DNA of 64,000 bases from Calycina herbarum. Taxonomy: Eukaryota > Ascomycota > Leotiomycetes > Helotiales > Pezizellaceae. Below the pieces are notes generated by a model that searched no databases, was not told the DNA's origin, and saw nothing but the letters and a program-made list of their open reading frames with translations. The translations under genes were made by a program, and so were the position numbers. This document shows positions 25,986 through 34,899 of this stretch, piece after piece; the first letter of the stretch is position 1; each line of letters begins with the position of its first letter. The DNA is taken from NCBI GenBank assembly GCA_001414485.1, contig LLEY01000153.1:62001-126000 (forward strand). The letters are read 5' to 3'.

Positions 25986-26432
25986 TATAACGAAACTTAA
26001 ACGAACTAAACAAAGATAACTAAGTCTTAAAAGTTAGTATATAAGTAAGAAGTATAGATACACCGGGTTGTTTACTTAGAAGTAAACTCGTTACTTATAT
26101 CAAAGATATTAAATAAGATAATAAGATTAATAACTAAAGTTAAGTATAAAGCTCCTATCTAAGTAGTAGACGTGCTAGTATATATAGGACCTCTCGCGTT
26201 GTCTAGATCTCTATATAGACATAAATCCCTAGATCTCTATAGATCTCTTATAGGATCTAATAAGATCTATTACGTAACTTTCAACGGTTATTTAATAGTA
26301 AGATCCTAGAATACCTAAATACCTTCGTATTACTAATTCCCTTCTATGTTACCTTCCGTTTCCTAGATATCGTATCTTATTCTATTAGAGCGCTATCTAG
26401 ACTACTTACTACGTATAACGTAATTCGTAACA
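25986..26432 (-). repeat. 5' LTR of Gypsy element A, shared with or abutting element B
   Basis: About 447 bp. Immediately to the right, 26436-26497 repeats its terminal 60 bases, after which the polypurine tract and 3' internal region of a second copy follow. The arrangement LTR-internal-LTR-internal suggests tandem copies or an LTR-LTR recombination. Confidence 0.65.
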
Positions 26433-26435
26433 CCT

Positions 26436-28303
26436 TGTTCTATTAGAGCGCTATCTAGACTACTTACTAAGTAGAACGTGATTTATAACACTATCCCCTT
26501 CTTAGACTAGCGTGTCTCTACGCTTAAGTATAGCCTAGGAAATATTATTAAAAAGCTATTAGCTCTTCTGATTTTAATATAAATACTACTTATACTTACG
26601 ACTATAAACGCTAGATTAAACTAGTAAAGCGTATTAATAGATCTAGCGAAGAGATAGTATCTTATAGTTAATATAAACGTTCTAGACGAAAGTACGTAGC
26701 TATAGCCTCGGCCTTAGAGGTTAACAAATGTTCTAAGTATATAAGACAGAAGAAATCCTACGATATTAAATCGCGAAATCGAATACCTTTACTTTCTAAC
26801 TAGTTCTTAATCGACTAGCAGCGGCGGAAATTAAGAGACGAAGAAGAACGGGCCTAGTAGTCTTAATAGAAGGCTGTTACTAAGGTTCTTCGTTAACGGA
26901 AACTGTAATACTAGCTTAATAAGCGAGAACAGTAGTTAATTCACTCTAGACTAAACTCTATAGCTAAGCTAGAGAAGAGAGAGGAGAAAGAGAGAAAAGA
27001 TAAGGAAGAATAAAAGAAGAAGGAATATAGAGAAGGAGAGGCTGCTAGGCTAGCTACTCTTTCTAATTCCGACTCTGTCTTTAGCCTAAGTCTTAACCCA
27101 GCCTTTCTTAAGTCCTTTTCTCTTAAATATAAGATATAGATAACTCTAGGTTTCGATAGTAGGACTTCTAAAGTTCCTCTAAATAATATATAATATCCTT
27201 TTTAGGTTCCTAAGTATTTTCTAAATATAGATAATTCAACTATTTAATTAAGTACTTAACTTATTCTCTAATAAGTTTATAGTTAAGAATTCTCTTAACT
27301 TCGTACTTAGCGTTTAGGTTTACTAGTTAAATTTCTATAAGTAGGGCTAGTAGTACTCCTAGTAGTACTAGTTTAAGTAGGGATATATAGAATACTAGAT
27401 AGATATTCATAGTTTTTAGTAGTACTAATTTATAATTTAAAGGTTCTCTAACTTATTTAATTTTAAATAGTTCTAATTTTTTATAATCTAGTTTATTACT
27501 TAGTCTTTTTATATTAATATTTTTTCGTACTAAGTAGACTTTATCTCTCTCTTTTAGTATTAGCTTCTAACTACGTCGTTTATTATAGTAGTACGCGTTC
27601 CTTTTAGCTATAAACTATAAGTTCTTTACTAGTTCTTTATATAACCTCTTAATCTTTAAAACCTAAATACGAGCGAGCTAATTATCGATAGTTATAGATA
27701 GTAGTTCTTGATATACTACTAGTTTATACCTAAAGTTAGCGTAGAATAGTATAACAAGTGTTATTTCTATTACTAAACTGTTATAAGTAAACTATACTAA
27801 GAGTAGTAGTTCTACCTAGTTGTTTTACTAGTAGTTTATATAATAACGAAGGTATATTTCAACTACTTAATTTATACGTTCGTTTCCTTTATTCGTTTAT
27901 AGGTAAAAAGCTGTCGATAGCTTCCTTTTCATATCTAATCGTTCTATAAGAGCGATCTAGAATTTAGAGGTAAAGAGTTTATCTCTATCTAAGAGTATTT
28001 CTTCTAGTAGTCTATGTCTTAAGACTACTTCTTTTAGGAATACGAATACTAATTCCTTAGCTATACTTGATTCTAAATAAGATACTAGAATTATATATTT
28101 CATAAGCTATTCTATAATAACTAGGATCGAATTATATTTAACCTTCGTTATTAGATCCTTAGATTTTAGTAGTTTAATAATAAAATCCTAAGAAATTAAT
28201 TTCTAAGATATCTATAGTATTAGAGTAGTGCCTATCTATCTATATAGTATATAGCGGGAAACCTTATTCTAGGTATAGGTATTATACTCTACTATTACTT
28301 TCT
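26436..28303 (-). mobile_element. Truncated Gypsy element B, 3' part only
   Basis: From the ctatccccttc junction at about 26497 to 28303 this is collinear with 13274-15512 of element A (about 1.73 kb apart from the MITE), in the same minus orientation, so it holds the integrase end only. It breaks off at about 28303, where composition returns to normal. It lacks the MITE found in element A. Confidence 0.8.
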
Positions 28304-28318
28304 TAATAACCCTAAGAG

Positions 28319-28326
28319 TATATAAA
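28319..28326 (+). promoter_or_regulatory. TATA box between transposon edge and gene
   Basis: tatataaa about 50 bases before the ATG at 28375 and only about 15 bases after the end of the Gypsy relic, so the core promoter is squeezed into about 70 bp of unique sequence. Confidence 0.5.
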
Positions 28327-28374
28327 GCGGAGATTGCCCTTCTGCCTAGAAGCAACCTCGAGCTCGTCTACACC

Positions 28375-29226
28375 ATGGAAACTGACTCAACGACTCAACG
28401 CCTGCAACAAGATTCCAAACCAGAAGTCCACTGGAGGTATGTTTCAAGATGGAATATTTACGAATGTCTACTGGGAGACATACTAGAAAGAGTCGCGAGG
28501 CTCAGGTTGTGCGACGGAGGGAAGAAGGTCCCCAAAGCTATTGAGGTTGCAGAGTTTATATGGGGAAAAATGGAGCTTTTTCGAAACGACGGTTTTATTC
28601 CAGAAAAAAGAAAGTACACCGTGAAAAGTATTAAAGAAAAGTTGAGCAGGGGTTTTATAACCGACAATTGTCTTCGGGAGAAGTTTGTGGGCAGCGAGAG
28701 CGGACTCGAGAGTGTAATTCGCGTAAAGATTATAACTGCAGTATTCAAACGATGTCCCGATTTGGCAGAGGACTTGGAGAGGCTTCATTACAGAGCATCT
28801 CCGAGGTTTGATTGGCTAGGCTATAGTATGATAATGCTAAGAATTATCTATCAAAGACAACGAAATGAGCCCTACCAAACGGGTTCGCTGTTTGAAGATA
28901 TTTCAAAGGACCTAGAAATGTACGCCAGAATAGAGGGTTGGGAACAAACGAAGTTCCCCCCTGAATGCGTACAGGAGCAGTTGTGTTGGGATCCGGAGTA
29001 TTATGGAGGAACGTTGAATTCTCCAACGAGAAACACAGCACGGAGCAGAGTACGCATTCTGTCAACAAATATGCAAATGGAACAGTTACCTGGATGGCAA
29101 GATAATGTCACCAACAGCGGGGTGCAAAACCAAGATGCCTGCCCCTCAGACCCGACGGACTCTCGGCAAGCACAATCTCTACTTCAACACCAACAACATT
29201 TTCCACTCTTAGACCCTTTCGCGTAG
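28375..29226 (+). CDS. Protein of unknown family, 283 aa, paralogue of the 7.2-kb gene
   Basis: A single open exon with normal codon use although it begins only about 70 bases from the AT-rich island. No signal peptide or membrane segment; the last about 60 residues are Gln/Asn/Pro-rich and probably disordered. Visible shared features with the gene at 7234-8058 are the aromatic N-terminal helix (VSRWNIYECLLGDILE against FDIRERFIALLLYEAF), the FRN turn, the KYTVKSIKEKLSRGF block, a Trp in FDWLGY, and the ARIEGW..FPPE..NTARSR block. I do not recognise a named domain. The pair brackets the island. Confidence 0.7.
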   Translation: METDSTTQRLQQDSKPEVHWRYVSRWNIYECLLGDILERVARLRLCDGGKKVPKAIEVAEFIWGKMELFRNDGFIPEKRKYTVKSIKEKLSRGFITDNCLREKFVGSESGLESVIRVKIITAVFKRCPDLAEDLERLHYRASPRFDWLGYSMIMLRIIYQRQRNEPYQTGSLFEDISKDLEMYARIEGWEQTKFPPECVQEQLCWDPEYYGGTLNSPTRNTARSRVRILSTNMQMEQLPGWQDNVTNSGVQNQDACPSDPTDSRQAQSLLQHQQHFPLLDPFA

Positions 29227-29418
29227 CCTTGGGAAGAAAAGGGACAATTACAAGTTTGAGCTTTTACACCTTAAGCTCGGAATTTCTCGGCTAAAGTTTA
29301 ATTTAAGCGTAGTGTAGTATCAAAAGACAATGCGATGAACTTTCCAAAGTTACTTCTGCTCCACAATACCCTTTAACATGATATACCCTAGAACCAACAT
29401 TCATTTCAAAGCTACCTC

Positions 29419-29934
29419 TCAACAACAGCAGCAAGAATCGTCATCATCACCGCTACAGCAATCACAACAATCACCACAACATCCATCATCATCGCCATTG
29501 CCATCGCCATCATAGTTGTTATCATCTTGCGTAGCAGCGTACGCAATACCGGCTCCAGCTCCAGCTCCAATGACGACCCCCGCAGCAACAGGTGCATAAC
29601 TCATTTTATTCTCTTGTGGGGGTCTATAATTCTCCGTTGTATTCATTGTGTATGTATTGTTTGTATATTCCATCCTTTGGTTCCCCCGATACGTTGGCTG
29701 CGGATGGACAATGTGCGCTTGCTGGTGGCCGCCATGTGGATTGTGTGTTGGTATGTGTTGCTGATGCTGCTGGTGTTGTTGATGTTGTTGATGTTGTTGA
29801 TGTTGAGGGTGATGAGGCGCATTATGGTGCGAAGCTCTTTTTGAATATTAGTAGAAGTTTTGATGACCATTAAGGGATCGTCGTAGGTACCTTGGATGCT
29901 GGTTGTGAGCCTTTTGAGGTGGGTGGTGGGCCAT
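29419..29934 (-). CDS. His/Gln-repeat protein with glycine-zipper segment and cysteine-cluster tail, 2 exons, 153 aa
   Basis: Exon 1 is 29891-29934 (MAHHPPQKAHNQHP plus two bases) and exon 2 is 29419-29836; the 54-bp intron has a perfect ctactaat branch site and joins in phase as Arg. The protein then has HQQ repeats, a His/Pro/Gln stretch, a hydrophobic Gly/Ala segment AAGVVIGAGAGAGIAYA (about residues 111-127, glycine-zipper-like), an Asp/Asn-rich linker and a tail with CC-CC-CC and terminal CCCC among Asp residues. The build resembles fungal small Cys-rich tail-anchored (CYSTM-like) proteins, or a metal-binding protein; neither is proven. His and Cys/Asp clusters make metal handling plausible. 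Confidence 0.65.
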
Positions 29935-30479
29935 CTTGGTTTGAGGTTGGATGTTGAGACTCGAGAGATTCCCAGTATCCGATCGTTGGACGGTTAGATA
30001 GAGCCTTTCTACTCTTCTGGGTTCACCGATTGAAACACAGAACTGTCGAGATGAAGATTTTGTAAACAACTTTATAGACGTAGGTGTTGACTAGGACTTT
30101 ATACTTGGACGGGATCTCTACATGAAATTGCAAAAGAAAAGCTACCGTGAAAAAATTCGCCATGCACAACTGATTTATAAGATAATGCAAAACGCCACAG
30201 CTCCAGGCTCCAACGTGATAGTTTTCCTCGTTACCTATATCACATATACACCAGGAAAAAACCCACCAATGAAACATGAATCACCGTTATGCATTTTGGG
30301 GGCCAAGGTGGCAACGCTAGAGCCTCATTGCCCACAATTGCCTCTTTGGGTAAAAGGTCCATTTCGCCAAGAAGATGATTGGACAAGCTTTTTGGGGGCG
30401 GTCAGCACCTTGAACAGTTACCCGACCCTATTACTCCTGGTACTCCATTCCTTACATTTTGTGTGTCATCAAAAAACTA
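29935..30479. other. Gap between Cys-tailed gene and MITE
   Basis: Holds the 5' flank of the minus-strand gene. A plus-strand open frame of 163 codons (30122-30613) runs into the MITE and has no recognisable content, so I do not call it. A T-rich run lies just inside the MITE end. Confidence 0.4.
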
Positions 30480-31003
30480 CAGTGAGCTGCGAGTTAAGCT
30501 TGAATTTGCCCACTTTTTTTGTAATCCCAGCTTTTTTTTTATTAAGGCTTTCTCTCTCTTTTCTTCAGAAGACAGAAAATAAAAGTACTCTAAAAGAGAC
30601 GAGGCCTAGCTAGAAAGAAGCGCTATATCTAATTATCTCTCTTCTATATAATTTATTAATTCAAAGTAAGTATAATAAAAGTAAACTAAAAGATAAATAA
30701 TTCTTAAAATAATAACCCCTTTTCTTGAAAAAAATTTCACTACCCCTGTAAGGTCGACAGGCTATGCCAAGACCCTATAAAAATCAAGACAGATATAAAA
30801 TTGTCTGTTTTTGTCCTATAAAGTTTATAGAGTATAAGGAGAGATATAAGCCTCTTCTTTCCTATTCTTATAAATAATATATCATATATTATTATTAATT
30901 AATAGGTAAGAGTGCCTAAAAAGGGGGGAAATCGAGGAATTTTCTCAAAAAGCTCAGATTACAAAAAAAGTGGGCAAATTCAAGCTTAACTCGCAACTCA
31001 CTG
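30480..31003. mobile_element. Tc1/mariner-type MITE, 524 bp, impala/mimp-like ends
   Basis: Inverted repeats of about 57 bp begin CAGTGAGCTGCGAGTTAAGC (right copy differs by one C/T in the first 47 bases) and are flanked by TA at 30478-30479 and 31004-31005. The middle (about 30590-30930) is AT-rich and non-coding. From memory the outer 25 bases resemble the ends of Fusarium impala/mimp elements (CAGTGGGGTGCAA-TAAG type). It lies at the broken 3' edge of the STAND gene. Confidence 0.85.
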
Positions 31004-31005
31004 TA

Positions 31006-32240
31006 GTACTGTGTGTTTTGAGCATAAGATTCCTCGTAGTTATAAGAATGGTGCCAAAATTACTGTCAGGAAAACATTCTTGCACAGGGAAACTGTTGTC
31101 GTCCGCGTTGTCGATTATAAGCAGCCATGGTTAGTCAGGGCCAAGACTTGAAAGCCAACTTTTTGCTGCAGCTTGGTTAGGTGCAACTTTTCCAATCGCG
31201 GAGATAGTGGAGAAAGACTGTTCTACATGCTCTTTGGAGGTGGCGTTGATCCAAAAGACACCCCAAAAGCTATTAGATTTATCCCCAGGTTCAAAGTATC
31301 AGCTTCATGTGCATAGTACCTTTGCTTGTTCTGAGACGCAAATTTACAACAGAATTGCGTTTTTCCGGATCCCGCAAGACCAAACACCACGAATCTCTTC
31401 TGTGTTTGAAGACGACTTCCAGAAGGTGGAGAGACAAAGGATTTGTGTAAAATTTCAAGCTCACTCTCACGCCCGGTATAAATGCTGCTTACAGTCTGTG
31501 GCGTGAAAAAATGCTTGTTGAGATATGCTAATTCCACCACTTGCTGTGCCGACTCAATTGCGGATTCAAGCTTCTAAATCAGTATTTGCGTGACATAAAG
31601 TTGGGATTTTCATCACCCACCGTTCTTTCTGTAGATAGCTTGACAGTTCTTTCCAACGAATCTATCTTCGATTCCAAGTCCGCTCCTAAGTTTTGAAAGG
31701 ACTCGGTTAATTCCGCCTGCTAGGTGGTTCGAGAATAAATACTAATATATGTTAACAAACTGATTCTGAACATATAGAAAAGAACTCGCACATGCTGCTG
31801 AAAGACTGAGTTGTAGGGCAATTCTGATACGTCTTCAATTTTTCCCCCAAATTACTCAACTCCTCCTCCTTTTTCTGCTGCTTCAACCACTTCCGTAACT
31901 GGTCGCGCTTAATGTGCTTTCCATTTCCAGCACCCTCAACCTCTATCAATATATCCTCAATCATCTCAACTATGCGCTTACAGCTTGTCAAGGTGTTCTG
32001 GGTTACACGCCAATTTGTACCTAGGATTTCCTAATGATCGGGATTTGGCTTAGCTGTGGACCCTTCCATATAACTACGCTCAACTAGATCGTTGACCGAT
32101 CGTAGTGATGCAATCTCTTCGAAGAGATCTTCCAATCCTTGCTCCACTACCCGAAATCCATGTTTTAAGAACTTTCCGAGGCGAATGCAAACATCAGTTA
32201 ACCCAGCCGTACCTGTAAGAACCGAAAATGGATCGGCTAT
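31006..32240 (-). pseudogene. STAND/NLR-type protein gene (NB-ARC), dead and truncated
   Basis: Inferred exons on the minus strand are 32240-31761, 31719-31621, 31573-31320 and 31269-31006, joining in phase across 41-, 47- and 50-bp introns. The N-terminal part (ADPFSVLTGTAG.., then CKRIVEMIEDIL) is the common fungal STAND N-terminal domain; next come GRESELEIL, the P-loop FGLAGSGKTQ (31381-31358), FWGVFWIN, and the Walker B-like WLLIIDNADD, then TTRN. Breaks: the start codon position reads ATA (32240-32238), an in-frame TAG at 32031-32033 and TAA at 31131-31133; each is a CpA-to-TpA change of a Met or Gln codon. The C-terminal half is missing at the MITE. Such proteins act in non-self recognition and cell death. 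Confidence 0.82.
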
Positions 32241-32593
32241 AAGCGGGGAAATATCGCGGCAATTGAATCTAGGATGTAAAATACATAAGATTAATGCCCT
32301 ACAAGCCTTTGGTAGAACCCGAGGGAGGGGAAGTCAAGGCTACAACGTAAAAGCCTAACAAAGGGGCAACAGCAAAAAACCTGTTTCAGGGCAGCAGTAA
32401 TGTGTAACATGCACTGGTGATACATTACACAAATTGGATGCCAAGGTAGTTATGCCGTTCAGCTCTAATTTTGCCAACCAATGACAAATCGACATGCTGA
32501 TTGTTCATACACGTCACCAACATCCCCATGAACCAGCCATTTTCTTGACCTCAGCCACTCGACTGCCTATGGTATGGGGGCTCGTAGTAGACA

Positions 32594-32806
32594 AGAAAAG
32601 CGGCAGTCAATAACTACACCTTCTAGATATTACCCAACTACTTTGGGACAATCGAACTTCATTGTTCTAAACCATCTAGGTAAATATTAAATTGTCCCAA
32701 GTATTTATGTTAATTACCTTGCATTACCCCAAAAAGCTGGGACAATAAGCTAGCTCGAGACTCGGTAGGCAGGTACGAACCTGAAGTATTTACTGCCGCT
32801 TTTATT
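32594..32806. mobile_element. Dispersed about 220-bp MITE, copy 1 (best ends)
   Basis: Ends are AAAAGCGGCAGTCAATA on the left and TATTTACTGCCGCTTTTA on the right, an inverted pair. The middle carries the family signature words ttgggacaat, aattgtccca and gggtaa. Read in reverse it is collinear with the copy at 62522-62745. No coding capacity. Confidence 0.75.
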
Positions 32807-33047
32807 ATGGGGCTATGCTGTGCGCGTGCGCAGAAATGAATCCTGCAACGGTGATTGGTCGAGTTCTTTCCCGCATGAAGCTGATTGGCGCACCAAGTGG
32901 TTAGCAGTTGGAAACAAAAAGATAGAGCCTTATTATTTTAGACATACAAAGTGTGTAATTCTCTCATCTTTTCACGGAGTGAATAGTTACTTCGTTTCTA
33001 CCGAAGAAACCCTCACTTAGCCCTATATCGGTTCAGAGCGAAAGAAT

Positions 33048-34899
33048 ATGTCGTTTTTCCAACGTGAAGTCGATTTCCTCGCATCTTCCACCCCTTTCCG
33101 GCGTTATTCAATTACTGCCCTGCTTTTGGTAAGTTCTATATGGATATATTGGTATACTGTCCAGGCTATAAAATATCGCGTAGGTTTTCTCACAGTGAAT
33201 TATGGTGCAATTGTGTTGCTAATTGATCATTGCAGAAGGATAGCGAGTTCGGGGAGCGCCGCGGATGCAAACCCTCGTCCGCCAAACTACTCTATAAATG
33301 GCCTCTTGCGCTAGACGTGATGAAAAGTGGCTTCCAAGCAAGACGAGAGAAAAAGCTCCTCGCATTTTTCACGAAACAATTGGATCAATTAAGACCGACT
33401 GCCGAAATCAAGATTCTAGGAGGCATTGGGTATATGACCCAGGATCCCGAAAATATCGAAGCAATTCTTTCTACACAATTTCAAGGTAAGATATCCGGAT
33501 TGCAACTTCAATTTCAAGACTTTGCAAGCTTCAATCTAATCCAAAAATAATTTTAGAATTCCATCTGGGTCCTCGTAGTATGGCTATGAGAGCAATGATT
33601 GGAATAGGAATCTTTACCCAAGATGGTGAAGGTTGGAAGCATTCCAGGGACGTCCTCAGAAAACAATTCATGCGAATGCAGTACCAGAACCTGGAAGGTT
33701 TTCGCGGGCATCTTGAGAATTTGGTTGAAAGAATGAATGCTTCTTCCGGGATTACGGATCTTCAACCGATGTTCTATCGATTGACTCTTGGGACAACCAT
33801 AGCAATGATTTTGGGCCAACCTGTTGAGAGCTTCGAACACGAGATTGGAGACTTGTTCTCGAAGGCATTCGACCGAGCTTCCCTGGCTACTGGCATACGT
33901 GCTCGCCTTGGTGATATGTATTTCATATACCGACCCCGCGGATTCTTCGAAGCTTGTCAAACGATCCAAAATTACACTTATCAGTTCGTTGCAGAGGCTT
34001 TGCAGAGAGAAGCGGAAACCCCAGTCGAATCTGAGAAATCTTCCTTCATAGCAGAGCTCCAACAAGACAATCATGACTTGCAACTTGTTCGGGATCAAGT
34101 ACTTAATATATTGATCGCTGGACGTGATACCACAGCTGCTACCTTGTCTTACGCATTGATAGTACACAAAATCTTTTATTCAATTGATACTAATAATTCA
34201 TTTCTAGCCATCTTCTTCTAAGTAATCCACGGGTCTTGAGGTCCCTACGTCACGAAATAAATACTGTTGTCGGAAGTGAAAAAGAAATTACCAGAGCACA
34301 TATCCAGCAGATGCCTTACATGCACAATGTTCTTCAAGAGAGTAAGAAACCAAATGATCATTACCCCGCCCGTGCTAACAAGCAAATTTAGCACTTCGGC
34401 TATATCCCCCAGTTCCAATCAACACCCGATTTTGTAAGAAGACGACTACCCTACCAGTTGGGGGTGGTCCTGATGGACGACCACCGCTTCTGGTCAGAGA
34501 AGGAATGCCGGTCGCATATTCAGTCTACCACATGCAAAGACGGAAGGACTTGTATGGCCCGGACCCTCTGGCCTTTCGGCCCGAGAGATGGGAAGGCTCT
34601 GAACTTGCTAGCATCGGTTGGGGATATCTTCCATTCAATGGTGGTCCTCGAGTTTGCTTAGGCAGTAAGTTAAAAATCATAGTCTTTCTCTGATCATTTT
34701 TGCTGGATTGATTGCTGACTGCGATATACTAGAGGACTTTGGACTTATGCTTGCTTCCTGTGGCATTGTGCGTGTACTCCAGGAATTTCCTAGGATAAAG
34801 ATTGCCCCGGGAGAGAGATTGGAAGAACCTGGAACGGAACGTCAGCATCTCACTCTTACTTTGTCTAATGCCGAAGGTTGTAAAGTTATTCTTCGTTGA
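33048..34899 (+). CDS. Cytochrome P450, CYP52-like, 6 exons, with a one-base frame problem
   Basis: Exons 33048-33179, 33236-33485, 33557-34161, 34208-34341, 34392-34664 and 34733-34899, about 520 residues. An N-terminal membrane anchor (about 23-45) would hold it in the ER. Motifs: I-helix AGRDTTAATLSYAL, K-helix ETLRLYPP, RPERW, and the heme loop FNGGPRVCLG with the axial Cys. Motifs resemble CYP52-type fatty-acid or alkane hydroxylases; the substrate is unknown. All junctions keep frame except exon 3/4: the only good donor (gtacac at 34162) ends exon 3 in phase 0, while exon 4 (HLLLSNPRVL) needs two preceding bases. An alternative donor gtctta at 34146 keeps frame but deletes SYAL. So it may be a pseudogene or mis-sequenced. 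Confidence 0.78.

Larger units (their letters stand above)
12862..26432 (-). mobile_element. Ty3/Gypsy retrotransposon A, minus strand, RIP-degraded, carrying two later insertions
   Basis: The 3' LTR is at about 12862-13273 and the 5' LTR at about 25986-26432, both starting (minus strand) TGTTACGAATTACG. A purine-rich GAAGGGGATAG immediately precedes the 3' LTR and serves as the polypurine tract. Minus-strand translation just inside shows an integrase C-terminal / chromo-type block (about 14240-14330, GDKVYL..KNI-like), with polymerase further right and, near 25060, a zinc-knuckle relic with Cys codons changed to Tyr. Removing the MITE at 15002-15434 and the nested Gypsy at 17800-23718 leaves about 7.2 kb, a plausible full length. 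Confidence 0.75.
8365..28303. repeat. AT-rich, RIP-degraded transposon island, about 20 kb
   Basis: Base composition shifts abruptly near 8365 and back near 28303. Inside, sequence is dominated by ta-rich words (tatata, ctagta, taatata) and open frames nearly vanish; translating recognisable transposon genes shows stops at positions where CAA, CAG, CGA or TGG codons are expected, the C-to-T / G-to-A signature of repeat-induced point mutation. Contents are itemised in the following entries. The nested Gypsy at 17800-23718 is less AT-rich than the rest, in line with a later arrival. Confidence 0.9.

Noticed and set aside
28375..29226. Interpreting the 28.4-kb gene as part of the transposon island
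   Set aside because: Its codon use and composition are normal, RIP-type stops are absent, and it shares motifs with the gene at 7.2 kb rather than with any transposon.
30122..30613. Plus-strand open frame of 163 codons
   Set aside because: It runs into the inverted repeat of the MITE, has no recognisable content and no homologous pattern; likely chance.
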